Source: Acrocarpospora pleiomorpha (GTDB lineage Bacteria; Actinomycetota; Actinomycetes; Streptosporangiales; Streptosporangiaceae). From it: a DNA stretch of 64,000 nt. A program made the translations under genes and the position numbers. The number at the start of each line of letters is the position of its first letter. Within the stretch, counting starts at the first letter, position 1. The notes beneath the pieces are model-generated. The model was not told the origin of the DNA and searched no databases. It saw nothing but the letters and a program-made list of their open reading frames with translations. Positions 18,393 through 27,222 of this stretch are shown piece by piece. Location: the NCBI RefSeq assembly GCF_009687885.1, contig NZ_BLAF01000025.1:87744-151743 (forward strand), read 5' to 3'.

Positions 18393-19016
18393 ATCAGCAC
18401 CGAGCCCCGCATCAATGATCGTATTCGCGTGCCCGAGGTTCGCCTCGTCGGCCCGAACGGCGAGCAGGTCGGCATCGTGTCCATTCATGACGCGCTGAAG
18501 CTGGCCCAGGAGGCCGATCTCGACCTGGTCGAGGTCGCCGCCACCGCTCGTCCGCCCGTGTGCAAGCTCATGGACTACGGCAAGTTCAAGTACGAGTCGG
18601 CCATGAAGGCGCGCGAGGCGCGCCGCAACCAGGCACACACGATCATCAAGGAGATCAAGCTCCGGCCGAAGATCGACCCGCACGACTACGAGACCAAGAA
18701 GGGTCACGTCGTGCGCTTCCTCAAGGCGGGGGACAAGGTCAAGGTCACGATCATGTTCCGCGGGCGCGAGCAGTCCCGGCCGGAACTGGGCTTCAGACTC
18801 CTGCAGCGGCTCGCCGAGGACGTCACGGAGCTGGGCTTCGTGGAGTCGCAGGCCAAGCAGGACGGCCGGAACATGATCATGGTGATCGGGCCGCACAAGA
18901 AGAAGGCCGAGGCCAAAGCCGAGAAGGCGGCGGCCAGAGCCCAGCGCGGCGACGAGCCCGCGGGTGAGGGTCCCCCCGTGGAGGACGCCGCGAGCGAGGC
19001 GCAGCCGCAGCAGTAA
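18393..19016 (+). CDS. infC: Translation initiation factor IF-3
   Basis: IF-3, 207 residues when read from the ATC at 18393 (ISTEPRINDRIRVPEVRLVG). It prevents premature 70S assembly and proofreads the initiator codon. GGAGG at 18384-18388 lies 4 nt before this ATC. Rare AUU/AUC starts are characteristic of infC and give autoregulation, because IF-3 rejects non-AUG/GUG/UUG starts. An upstream in-frame ATG at 18318 lies inside the attenuator hairpin and is unlikely to be used. Conserved blocks are VCKLMDYGKFKYE, KEIKLRPKIDPHDYE and VTIMFRGRE. The Ala/Glu-rich tail after about residue 170 is an actinobacterial extension. Confidence 0.95.
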   Translation: MSTEPRINDRIRVPEVRLVGPNGEQVGIVSIHDALKLAQEADLDLVEVAATARPPVCKLMDYGKFKYESAMKAREARRNQAHTIIKEIKLRPKIDPHDYETKKGHVVRFLKAGDKVKVTIMFRGREQSRPELGFRLLQRLAEDVTELGFVESQAKQDGRNMIMVIGPHKKKAEAKAEKAAARAQRGDEPAGEGPPVEDAASEAQPQQ

Positions 19017-19132
19017 CACGCTGCGAAGTCGGGGCCGGACGCTGGTCTCGAACGAGTCAGGCATGCCGGTGACTCGGGCCCCGACAAGGCCCGGGGAACC
19101 GGCACGGGAACAAACGAGGGAGAGACGGCTCC

Positions 19133-19327
19133 ATGCCGAAGATGAAGACGCACAGTGGTGCGAAAAAGCGGTTCCGGATCACCGGTTCCGGCAAGATCAT
19201 TCGCCGGCGTGCCAACCGGAAGCACCTTTTCGAGCACAAGCCGTCCACTCGTACGCGCCGGCTGGAGAGTGACATCGTCATCTCCGAAGCCGACCGCAAG
19301 AAGATCAAGAAGCTGCTCGCTAAGTAA
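19133..19327 (+). CDS. rpmI: 50S ribosomal protein L35
   Basis: A 64-residue basic protein starting MPKMKTHSGAKKRFRITGSG, the diagnostic L35 N-terminus, and ending DRKKIKKLLAK. GAGGGAGAG lies upstream of the ATG. It lies between infC and rplT in the universal infC-rpmI-rplT order and should be co-transcribed and subject to L20 autoregulation. Confidence 0.98.
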   Translation: MPKMKTHSGAKKRFRITGSGKIIRRRANRKHLFEHKPSTRTRRLESDIVISEADRKKIKKLLAK

Positions 19328-19348
19328 CCCCCGGGGAGATAGATACAC

Positions 19349-19729
19349 ATGGCACGCGTGAAGCGGGCGCTCAACGCCAAGAAGAAGCGCCGCGTCGTCC
19401 TCGAGCGGGCGAGCGGCTACCGGGGTCAGCGGTCCAGGCTGTACCGCAAGGCCAAGGAGCAGATGCTCCACTCGATGACCTACGCCTACCGGGACCGCAA
19501 GGACAAGAAGGGCACCTTCCGGCGCCTCTGGATCCAGCGGGTCAACGCGGCGGCCCGGGCCAACGGCATGACCTACAACCGGTTCATCCAGGGTCTGCGG
19601 CTGGCCGGCATCGAGGTGGACCGCAAGATCCTGGCCGACCTCGCGGTCAACGACAGCCAGACCTTCGCCACGCTGGTCGAGGCCGCCAAGAAGGCGCTCC
19701 CGGCCGACGTGAACGCCCCGGTCGCCTGA
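19349..19729 (+). CDS. rplT: 50S ribosomal protein L20
   Basis: A 126-residue L20, an early 23S rRNA-binding assembly protein. It starts MARVKRALNAKKKRRVVLER and contains GYRGQRSRLYRKAKEQ, RDRKDKKGTFRRLWIQR and GMTYNRFIQGL. It begins 21 bp after rpmI, with GGGGAG upstream. A strong hairpin terminator follows, closing the infC-rpmI-rplT operon. In other bacteria L20 represses this operon by binding its leader. Confidence 0.98.
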   Translation: MARVKRALNAKKKRRVVLERASGYRGQRSRLYRKAKEQMLHSMTYAYRDRKDKKGTFRRLWIQRVNAAARANGMTYNRFIQGLRLAGIEVDRKILADLAVNDSQTFATLVEAAKKALPADVNAPVA

Positions 19730-19744
19730 CCGGCCGCAGTCGCG

Positions 19745-19779
19745 GAGGGGCTCACCGACGAGGTGGGCCCCTCTTCGTG
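19745..19779 (+). terminator. Terminator of the infC operon
   Basis: Arms GAGGGGCTCACC (19745-19756) and GGTGGGCCCCTC (19762-19773) pair with one wobble, followed by TTCGTGTT. It begins 15 bp after the rplT stop. Confidence 0.85.
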
Positions 19780-19905
19780 TTGCGGCTGGTTAACCAGAAA
19801 CCCGTCCCTTGGCCAGCCGCGTAGCCGCCGACCAGGCGACTCGCGATTGCGGCTGCCCAGATCACGACTTTCTAATTAAAAGTCGTCCCCGAACCAAGGG
19901 GGATC

Positions 19906-20703
19906 ATGTCCGAGCTGACCAACATCAAGTCGCCCCGGGTGAAGGCCGCCCGGCGGCTGACCAAGCGCGCCTTCCGGGACCGGGACCGCGCCTTCCTCGC
20001 CGAGGGGCCGCAGGCCGTCCGGGAGGCCCTGGCGACCGACGGGGTCACGGTCGAGCTGTTCGCCACCGCCGAGGCCGAGCTGCGGCACCCCGAGATCATC
20101 ACCACCGCCAAGCTGGCCGGGGTGCCGGTCTTCCGGGCCAGCGGCGAGGTGATGGCCGAGCTGGCCCAGACGGTCACCCCGCAGGGGCTGCTGGCGGTGT
20201 GCCGGTTCGTGCACGTGCCGCTGGAGCAGGCGGTCGCCGCCGACGCGCGCCTGGTCGCGATCCTCGCGCACGTGCGCGACCCCGGAAACGCCGGGACCGT
20301 GCTGCGCACCGCGGACGCGGCCGGGGCCGACGCCGTGGTGTTCACCGACGCGTCGGTGGATCCGTACAACGGGAAGTGCGTGCGGGCCAGCGCCGGGAGC
20401 ATCTTCCACCTGCCGGTGGTGACCGGGGTGCCGGTGGGCAAGGCCGTGCAGGACCTGAAGGGCCGCAGGTTCCGGGTGCTGGCGGCCGACGGGACCGGGC
20501 GGCGCACCCTCGACGAGGTGGCCCTGGACGCGCCGGTGGCGTGGCTGTTCGGCAACGAGGCGTGGGGATTGCCCGCCGAGTTGCTGGCGCTCGCCGACGA
20601 GGTGGTCCGGGTACCGATCTACGGGCGCGCCGAAAGCCTCAACCTGGCCACAGCGGCGGCGGTCTGCCTGTACGCCGCGGCGCGCGTTCACCGGGAGAAG
20701 TGA
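19906..20703 (+). CDS. TrmH/SpoU-family rRNA 2'-O-methyltransferase
   Basis: A 265-residue SPOUT-class RNA ribose methyltransferase. It has the N-terminal substrate-binding domain (SPRVKAARRLTKRAFRDRDR, then FLAEGPQAVREAL) and the three knot motifs: RDPGNAGTVLRTADAAGADA (motif 1), LFGNEAWGLP (motif 2) and ESLNLATAAAVCLYAAA (motif 3). This gene regularly follows rplT in actinobacteria. The target nucleotide is unknown; it is related to the TsnR-type 23S rRNA enzymes but need not confer resistance. The ATG is preceded by AAGGGGGATC. Confidence 0.92.
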   Translation: MSELTNIKSPRVKAARRLTKRAFRDRDRAFLAEGPQAVREALATDGVTVELFATAEAELRHPEIITTAKLAGVPVFRASGEVMAELAQTVTPQGLLAVCRFVHVPLEQAVAADARLVAILAHVRDPGNAGTVLRTADAAGADAVVFTDASVDPYNGKCVRASAGSIFHLPVVTGVPVGKAVQDLKGRRFRVLAADGTGRRTLDEVALDAPVAWLFGNEAWGLPAELLALADEVVRVPIYGRAESLNLATAAAVCLYAAARVHREK

Positions 20704-20822
20704 ACACTGGCTTGGCCGCGCCTGTGTCTGGACTGAGGAACGCAGGTCGCGGAGCGGCCGGAGTGACGAGGGAAGACACAGGCTCCCGGGGCGGCCGAGC
20801 CCGCCGATCCGGAGGATCGGCC

Positions 20823-22028
20823 ATGAACACGTGGAAGAGCCGCGTACCGACGCTGACAGAGTGCTCGGGAAAACCGCTATTGTCGGGCCTGACGGCTCAT
20901 AGAGCAGGTGTGACGGGTACTCGATCAGTGACCCCCGGCTGGAGGCGGTCCCCTTTGCGTGGCGAAAACACCCATGACCGGGTTCCCGACCCGGCGAGTG
21001 TGATCGCTGTAGATGATCTCCCGGACGGCCTGGTGGCCGTGGACGGAGCCGGCACGGTGCTGGCCGTCAACCGGGCCGCCGAGCGGCTCACCGGGGTGCG
21101 CAGGGGCGACGCGGTCGGCGCCCATCTCACCGACGTGCTGCCGTTCCGCGACTCCGACGGCCGCGACTGGTGGAAGTGGCTGGACCCGCACGGCGGCCTG
21201 TCCACCCGGACCCGCCAGGTGGAGCGCCCCGTCGTGCTGGACCGCCGCGAGCTGCTGGTCGCCGCCCGGTTCGTCCGCAATCCCGGGCGCCGGGTGATCC
21301 GGGTGGTGATCACGCTCAGGGACACCGCCGCCCGCAGCCGCCTGGAACGCAGCCGCGCCGACCTGGTCTCCACCGTGGCGCACGAGCTGCGATCCCCGCT
21401 GACCAGCGTGAAAGGCTTCACCGCGACCCTGCTGGCCAAGTGGGACCGGTTCAACGACGCGCAGAAGCTGGTCATGCTGCAGACCGTCAACGCCGACGCG
21501 GACCGGGTCACCCGCCTCATCACCGAGCTGCTGGACGTGTCCAGGATCGAGTCGGGGCGGCTGGAGATCCGCCGCCAGCTGGTGGACATCCCGGCCAGGG
21601 CGCGCCGGCTCATCGCGGGCCGGGTCGCGGCGGGGGAGCCGGAGGACCGGTTCGTGCTCACCGTGGCGGGGGAACTCCCAGAGACCTGGCTCGATCAGGA
21701 CAAGATTGACCAGATCCTTGGCAATCTGCTCGAAAACGCGGTGCGGCATGGGCGAGGTAAAGTCACTATTGTCGTAGAACCCGTGGAGTGGGGAGTGGCC
21801 GTGTCCGTGCGCGACGAGGGCGAGGGTGTCGCACCCGAGCAGGTCTCGCGCGTCTTCCGCCAGTTCTGGCGCGGCAACGGCCGCCGCCGCGGCGGCACCG
21901 GCCTGGGCCTGTTCATCGTGAAGGGCCTGGTGGAGGCGCACGGCGGCGCGATCAGCGTGCAGCGCGCCCCCGGCGGCGGCGCGGAGTTCCGATTTACCGT
22001 GCCCACCGGGGCCCCAGACTTCGCCTAG
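20823..22028 (+). CDS. PAS-domain sensor histidine kinase
   Basis: A sensor kinase of about 401 residues without clear membrane helices, so a cytoplasmic sensor. A PAS domain (IAVDDLPDGLVAVDGAGTVL onwards, about 60-170) is followed by a HisKA box STVAHELRSPLTSVKGF with the phospho-acceptor His187, then an ATPase domain with the N box LGNLLENAVRHG, G1 VRDEGEGV, and G2 GTGLGLFIVKGLVEAHGG. Start choice: GGAGG at 20811-20815 sits 7 nt before ATG 20823, but the first 50 residues are unlike a PAS domain, and GTG 21000 is an alternative. No cognate regulator is adjacent (orphan). A kinase in this place, before pheS, is conserved in actinobacteria. Confidence 0.88.
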   Translation: MNTWKSRVPTLTECSGKPLLSGLTAHRAGVTGTRSVTPGWRRSPLRGENTHDRVPDPASVIAVDDLPDGLVAVDGAGTVLAVNRAAERLTGVRRGDAVGAHLTDVLPFRDSDGRDWWKWLDPHGGLSTRTRQVERPVVLDRRELLVAARFVRNPGRRVIRVVITLRDTAARSRLERSRADLVSTVAHELRSPLTSVKGFTATLLAKWDRFNDAQKLVMLQTVNADADRVTRLITELLDVSRIESGRLEIRRQLVDIPARARRLIAGRVAAGEPEDRFVLTVAGELPETWLDQDKIDQILGNLLENAVRHGRGKVTIVVEPVEWGVAVSVRDEGEGVAPEQVSRVFRQFWRGNGRRRGGTGLGLFIVKGLVEAHGGAISVQRAPGGGAEFRFTVPTGAPDFA

Positions 22029-22105
22029 GGCTTCTCCGGTGGGCTCTCAAGCGCGCGCCGCGCACTAGACTTTGCTCGCTCAAGCCCTGGATACGGAGCT
22101 CTCTC

Positions 22106-23203
22106 TTGTCTGATTACGACCCGGTCGAGGTGACGCCGCTGCACGCCGACGAACTGGCGCGCGCGGAGGCCGACGCCCTCGCCGCCATCACGTCGGCCGC
22201 GGATCTCGACGCTTTGAAGCAGGTGCGGCTCGCCCACGCGGGCGACCGTTCCCCCGTCGCGCTGGCCAACCGGGAGATCGGCGCGCTGCCGCCGGCCGCC
22301 CGCGCCGAGGCCGGAAAGCGCATCGGCGGCGCCAGGAAGGCGATCGCCGACGCGCTCGCCGCCCGGCAGGCCGAGCTGGAGGCGGAACGGGACGCCAAGG
22401 TCCTCATCGAGGAGACCGTGGACGTCACGCTGCCCTGGGACCGCGCCCCGCGCGGCGCCCGCCACCCGCTGACCACGCTCCAGGAGCACGTCGCCGACTG
22501 CTTCGTCGCGATGGGCTACGAGGTCGCGGAGGGCCCCGAGCTGGAAGCCGAGTGGTTCAACTTCGACGCGCTCAACATCGCGCCCGACCACCCGGCCCGC
22601 TCCGACCACGACACGTTCTTCGTCGAATCGGTCGAATCCGGAAAAGTCCTGAGAACGCAGACGTCGCCGGTGCAGATCCGGGCGCTGCTCACCCGCGACC
22701 TCCCGGTGTACGTGATCTCGCCCGGCAAGGTGTTCCGCACCGACGAGCTGGACGCCACCCACACGCCGGTCTTCCACCAGGTGGAGGGCCTCGCCGTGGA
22801 CAAGGGCCTGACGATGGCCCACCTGAAGGGCACGCTGGACCGGTTCGCCGAGGTCATGTTCGGCGAGGGCATCACCACCCGGTTCCGGCCGAACTACTTC
22901 CCGTTCACCGAGCCGTCCGCCGAGATGGACCTGCGCTGCTTCGTCTGCCGGGGGTCGTCGGCCTCGCCGGGCAGCCCGCCGTGCCGTACCTGCAAGTCCG
23001 AGGGCTGGATCGAGTGGGGCGGCTGCGGCATGGTCAACCCGCGGGTGCTGGTGGCCTGCGGCGTCGACCCGTCGGTCTACTCCGGCTTCGCCTTCGGCAT
23101 GGGCATCGAGCGCACGCTGATGTTCCGCCACAACGCCGAGGACATGCGCGACATGATCGAGGGCGACATCCGGTTCACCCTGCCGTTCGGACTGGAGGTC
23201 TGA
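22106..23203 (+). CDS. pheS: Phenylalanyl-tRNA synthetase alpha subunit
   Basis: PheRS alpha chain, 365 residues, catalytic half of the (alpha-beta)2 enzyme. The start is a TTG at 22106 (then Ser-Asp-Tyr-Asp) with GGAG at 22095-22098, 7 nt upstream. It has the N-terminal coiled-coil arm, motif 1 region HPLTTLQEHVADCFVAMGYE, motif 2 FRTDELDATHTPVFHQVEG and motif 3 SGFAFGMGIERTLMFR. Its stop overlaps the pheT ATG (TGATG), so both subunits are coupled for equal synthesis. Confidence 0.97.
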   Translation: MSDYDPVEVTPLHADELARAEADALAAITSAADLDALKQVRLAHAGDRSPVALANREIGALPPAARAEAGKRIGGARKAIADALAARQAELEAERDAKVLIEETVDVTLPWDRAPRGARHPLTTLQEHVADCFVAMGYEVAEGPELEAEWFNFDALNIAPDHPARSDHDTFFVESVESGKVLRTQTSPVQIRALLTRDLPVYVISPGKVFRTDELDATHTPVFHQVEGLAVDKGLTMAHLKGTLDRFAEVMFGEGITTRFRPNYFPFTEPSAEMDLRCFVCRGSSASPGSPPCRTCKSEGWIEWGGCGMVNPRVLVACGVDPSVYSGFAFGMGIERTLMFRHNAEDMRDMIEGDIRFTLPFGLEV

Positions 23204-25752
23204 TGAAGGTCCCGCTTTCCTGGCTGCGGGAGTATGTCGATCTCCCCGCCGTCACCGCGCACGAGGTCGCCGACAAGCTCACCGCGGCCGGGCTCAAACT
23301 GGAGAACATCGCCTCGCACGGCCACGAGATCAAGAACGTGGTGGTCGGCCGGGTGCTGGAGATCGAGGAGCTCGCCGAGTTCAAGAAGCCGATCCGGCAC
23401 TGCAAGGTCGACGTCGGCGAGGCCGTGCCCCGCGAGATCGTCTGCGGCGCGGTCAACTTCGTGGCCGGCGACGTGGTGCCGGTGGCGCTGCCCGGCGCGG
23501 TGCTGCCGGGCGGGTTCGAGATCGGCTCCCGCAAGACCTACGGCCGCCTGTCCGACGGCATGATCTGCTCCGAGGCCGAGCTCGGCATCGCCGAGTCCTC
23601 GCCCGGCATCCTGGTGCTGCCCGCCGACACCGTGATCGGCGCGGACGTGGTCGAGCTGCTCGGGCTGCGCGACGACGTGCTGGAGCTGGAGATCACGCCG
23701 GACTGCGGCTACGCGCTGTCCATCCGCGGCGTGGCCCGCGAGGCCGCCACCGCGTTCGGAGTGGCCTTCCGCGACCCGGCCGCGATCGACTACCCGGTCG
23801 CGGGCGGCGCCTCGCACCCGGCCTCGATCGCCGACCCCACCGCCTGCGACCGTTTCGTGCTGCGCGCCGTCTCCGGCTTCGACCCGGCCGCGCCGTCCCC
23901 GCTCTGGATGCGGGTACGGCTGGCGCGTTCCGGCATGCGCCCGGTCTCGCTGGCGGTGGACGTCACCAACTACGTGATGCTGGAGCTCGGCCAGCCCCTG
24001 CACGCCTTCGACCGGGCCACCGTCCAGGGCGAGATCGTGGTCCGGCGGGCCGAGCCGGGGGAGACCCTGGAGACGCTCGACCACGTCGTGCGCAAGCTGC
24101 ACGAAGAGGACATCCTCATCACCGACGACTCGGGCCCGATCTCGATGGCGGGCACCATGGGCGGCCTGGCCACCGAGATCTCCGAGGGTTCCACCGACAT
24201 CCTGATCGAGGCCGCGCACTTCTCCGCCACCGGCATCGCCCGCGAGTCCCGCCGCCACAACCTGGTCAGCGAGGCCTCCAAGCGGTTCGAGCGCGGCGTC
24301 GACCGGGAACTGCCGCTGGCGGCGTCCTGGCGCGCGGTGGATCTGCTCTGCACCCTCGGCGGCGGTACGGCCGAGCCGGGCGTCACGCACGCCTCCGTCG
24401 AGGTCGCGCCGGTCGCCATCACCATCCCGGCGGGACATCCCGGGCGGGTGGCGGGCGTGCCGTACTCGAAGGAGACCGTGGTCTGGCGGCTGGAGCAGGT
24501 CGGCTGCGAGGTCGTGGACGGCGCGGTGGCGCAGGGTGGCGAGCACGGGGTGGCCGCGTCCGGCGTGGTGTCCGGCGGTGACCTGGCCGGGAAGCTGGCG
24601 GTCACCGGGGAGAACCCGATCACGGTCTATCCGCCGTCCTGGCGGACCGATCTGACCGACCCGAACGACCTCGCCGAGGAGGTCATCCGGCTGGAGGGCT
24701 ACGACCGGCTGCCCTCGGTGCTGCCCGCCGCCCCCGCCGGGGCCGGGCTCACCGAGACCCAGCGGCTCCGCCGCCGGGTCGGCCGCGCCCTGGCCCTGTC
24801 CGGATATGTCGAGGTTCTGTCGTATCCGTTCATCGGGGTGCGGGATCTGGACGGCCTGCAGCTGCCCGAGGATGACGCGCGCCGCCGCGCCACCCGGCTG
24901 GTCAACCCGCTCAGCGAGGACGAGCCGCTGATGCGGACCACGCTGCTGCCCGGCCTGCTCAAGACGCTGGTCCGCAACGTGGGCCGCGGCTTCGCCGACG
25001 TGGCGCTGTTCGAGACCGGCCTGGTCTACCGGCCCAAGCCGGAGGCCCCGGCCACCGCGCCCATCCTCAAGGTGGACCGCAGGCCCACCGATGACGAGCG
25101 GGACTGGATCGAGGCCGCGCTGCCGGACCAGCCGGTCCGGGTGGCGGTCGTGCTGGCCGGGGAGTTCGACCGGTCCGGCTGGTGGGGCCCGGGCCGCGCC
25201 GCCTCCTGGGCGGACGCGATCGAGGCCGCCCGTTCGGTGGCCCGCGAGGCCGGTGTTCTTCTGGACGTGCGGGCCGACCGGCACGAGCCGTGGCATCCCG
25301 GCCGCTGCGCCGCGCTGTATGTGGGCGACACGCTGGTCGGGCACGCGGGCGAGCTGCACCCGCGCGTCGTGGAGGCCTACGGGCTGCCGCCGCGCACGGC
25401 CGCGATGGAACTGGAACTGTCCCGCCTCACCCCGGCCGGGCCCGCGCAGACGCCGCCGGTGTCCACCTACCCGGTGGCCACCCAGGACGTGGCGCTGATC
25501 GTCCCCGCAGACACCCCGGTGACGGCGGTCGAGGCGGCGCTGCGGGCGGGCGCGGGCGAACTGCTGGAGTCGATCCGGCTGTTCGACGTGTACGCGGGCG
25601 CGCAGGTGGGCGCGGGCAACAAGTCGCTCGCCTACACGCTGCGGTTCCGCGCACCGGACCGCACGCTGACCGCCGAGGAGATCACCGCCGCCCGGGAGGC
25701 CGCCGTCGCGGTCGCCGCCGAGCGCACGGGCGCCCAGCTGCGCGGAGCGTAG
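23203..25752 (+). CDS. pheT: Phenylalanyl-tRNA synthetase beta subunit
   Basis: PheRS beta chain, 849 residues. It begins MKVPLSWLREYVDLP and carries an EMAP/tRNA-binding-like domain (VVVGRVLEIEELAEF), the B3/B4 editing domain (SLAVDVTNYVMLELGQPLHAFD), the B5 domain (ENPITVYPPSWRTDLTDPND), a non-catalytic class II-like core (NPLSEDEPLMRTTLLPGLL) and the C-terminal anticodon-binding FDX domain (YPVATQDVALIVP, LAYTLRFRAPDRTLTAEEI). GGAGG inside the pheS 3' end serves as ribosome site. A long perfect hairpin follows the stop. Confidence 0.97.
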   Translation: MKVPLSWLREYVDLPAVTAHEVADKLTAAGLKLENIASHGHEIKNVVVGRVLEIEELAEFKKPIRHCKVDVGEAVPREIVCGAVNFVAGDVVPVALPGAVLPGGFEIGSRKTYGRLSDGMICSEAELGIAESSPGILVLPADTVIGADVVELLGLRDDVLELEITPDCGYALSIRGVAREAATAFGVAFRDPAAIDYPVAGGASHPASIADPTACDRFVLRAVSGFDPAAPSPLWMRVRLARSGMRPVSLAVDVTNYVMLELGQPLHAFDRATVQGEIVVRRAEPGETLETLDHVVRKLHEEDILITDDSGPISMAGTMGGLATEISEGSTDILIEAAHFSATGIARESRRHNLVSEASKRFERGVDRELPLAASWRAVDLLCTLGGGTAEPGVTHASVEVAPVAITIPAGHPGRVAGVPYSKETVVWRLEQVGCEVVDGAVAQGGEHGVAASGVVSGGDLAGKLAVTGENPITVYPPSWRTDLTDPNDLAEEVIRLEGYDRLPSVLPAAPAGAGLTETQRLRRRVGRALALSGYVEVLSYPFIGVRDLDGLQLPEDDARRRATRLVNPLSEDEPLMRTTLLPGLLKTLVRNVGRGFADVALFETGLVYRPKPEAPATAPILKVDRRPTDDERDWIEAALPDQPVRVAVVLAGEFDRSGWWGPGRAASWADAIEAARSVAREAGVLLDVRADRHEPWHPGRCAALYVGDTLVGHAGELHPRVVEAYGLPPRTAAMELELSRLTPAGPAQTPPVSTYPVATQDVALIVPADTPVTAVEAALRAGAGELLESIRLFDVYAGAQVGAGNKSLAYTLRFRAPDRTLTAEEITAAREAAVAVAAERTGAQLRGA

Positions 25753-25760
25753 CCAGGGTC

Positions 25761-25799
25761 GTTTCCATCCGGGAGAGGAACCACGCTCCCGGATGGAAC
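25761..25799. terminator. Terminator between pheT and converging MFS gene
   Basis: Arms GTTTCCATCCGGGAG (25761-25775) and CTCCCGGATGGAAC (25786-25799) are complementary over 14 bp around a 10-nt loop. It lies between two converging genes and can serve both. Confidence 0.8.
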
Positions 25800-25836
25800 C
25801 GGGCCCGTGGTCCAGAACGCCTTCCCCGCGCTCTGA

Positions 25837-27132
25837 TCAGCTGACGGCCTCCCGGCGGGCACGCTGCGCGACCGCGTGCTCGTCGGTGCGGGAGTCGTAC
25901 GCCCGGAATCTCGGCAGCAGCGCCCCCAGCACGAGCACCCCGCCGACGCACAGCAGCCCGCCCGCCCCCAGCGAGAAACGTTCCCCGCCCAGGTGGGACA
26001 TGAGCCCGGCCCGGCCGTTGCCCAGCATCGGCCCCGCCGAGTACGACAGCAGCTCGATCCCCGCCAGCCGTCCCCGGTACTCGTCCGGGATGGTCTGATT
26101 CCAGATCATGCCCCGGAAGATGCCGCTGATCATGTCCGCGCCTCCGGCGAACACCAGGCAGGCCACGATCAGCCAGATGTTCGGCATGATCGCCGCGACG
26201 GCCACGCCCACGCCCCACAGGGCCGCCGAGACGATCACCCCGAGGCCGTGCCGGTGCACGTGCGCGGTCCATCCCGACGTGAGCGAGGCGAGCACCGACC
26301 CGATGCCGCCCGCCGCCGCCAGCAGGCCGAGCGCGAACTGCTCGTTCGCGCCGCCGTACCGCTCGGCCAGGAACGGGAAGAGCGCGTTGGACATGGCGAA
26401 GAACATCGCCGCCATGTCCACCAGGTAGGTGCCCATCAGGTCGGGCCGGCGCGCCGCGTACCTGACTCCGTCGAGCAGGGACCCCAGGGAGGGCGGCGCC
26501 GCGTCCTCGGGCGGGGCGACCGTCGCCACCCGCACCAGCAGCAGCAGCGAAAGCAGGAACGACACCACGTCGATGCCGTAGGAGGTCGCCGGCCCGAAGC
26601 TGACCACGATCACCCCGCCGAGCGCGGGCCCCGCGATGCCCCCGATGTTCCTGGTCACCCCCTGGATCGCGAAGGCCGCCCCCATCTGGTCGAGCTTGAG
26701 CACCCGGTTGATGACCGCCTGCTCGCTCGGCCCGCGCACGCTGTACAGCCCCGCGCTCAGCGCCCCCACCACGAACAGCACCCACACCTGCGGCTCCGGC
26801 ATCAGGGCGTTCACCATGAGCAGCAGCGAGGCCCCGCAGAGCCCCACCTCGGAATAGATCATGATCTTGCGCCGGTCCATCGCGTCCGCGATCGCCCCGC
26901 CCCACAGCCCGCCCACCACCATCGGCACGAACTCCACCACACTGACCAGGCCCACCATCAACGGCGAATCGGTCAGCTCCTTCATCTGGTACGGCACCGC
27001 GACCAGCGTGATGAAACTCCCGAACATGGTCACCAGCGACGACCCCAGCAACAACCGGAAGTCCCGCGATTCACGGATGGGGCTCACATCCATGCGCATA
27101 CGCCGCAGGAAGCCCAGTGAAGTTCGTGACAC
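25837..27132 (-). CDS. MFS transporter, EntS-like exporter
   Basis: A 431-residue, 12-helix major facilitator protein in the MFS_3/EntS-like group, which exports siderophores, drugs or other small molecules. Visible features: RESRDFRLLLGSSLVTMFGS at the N-terminus, the loop 2-3 motif GGLWGGAIADAMDRRKIMIY (motif A-like), and the loop 8-9 region TIPDEYRGRLAGIE. The start is uncertain: GTG 27132 is used, but the ATG at 27093 (MDVSPIRESRDF) fits the family better and neither has a strong ribosome site. It is followed on the same strand by nothing before the pheT terminator. The substrate is unknown. Confidence 0.88.
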   Translation of the reverse strand: MSRTSLGFLRRMRMDVSPIRESRDFRLLLGSSLVTMFGSFITLVAVPYQMKELTDSPLMVGLVSVVEFVPMVVGGLWGGAIADAMDRRKIMIYSEVGLCGASLLLMVNALMPEPQVWVLFVVGALSAGLYSVRGPSEQAVINRVLKLDQMGAAFAIQGVTRNIGGIAGPALGGVIVVSFGPATSYGIDVVSFLLSLLLLVRVATVAPPEDAAPPSLGSLLDGVRYAARRPDLMGTYLVDMAAMFFAMSNALFPFLAERYGGANEQFALGLLAAAGGIGSVLASLTSGWTAHVHRHGLGVIVSAALWGVGVAVAAIMPNIWLIVACLVFAGGADMISGIFRGMIWNQTIPDEYRGRLAGIELLSYSAGPMLGNGRAGLMSHLGGERFSLGAGGLLCVGGVLVLGALLPRFRAYDSRTDEHAVAQRARREAVS

Positions 27133-27222
27133 GAACGGCCATAATCGCCGGATCGCCGGCCCGGCCGCAACGCATTTTCGCGCTGGCGCTAGCGGTAGGA
27201 ACAGTGGTCAGATGTCACACAT

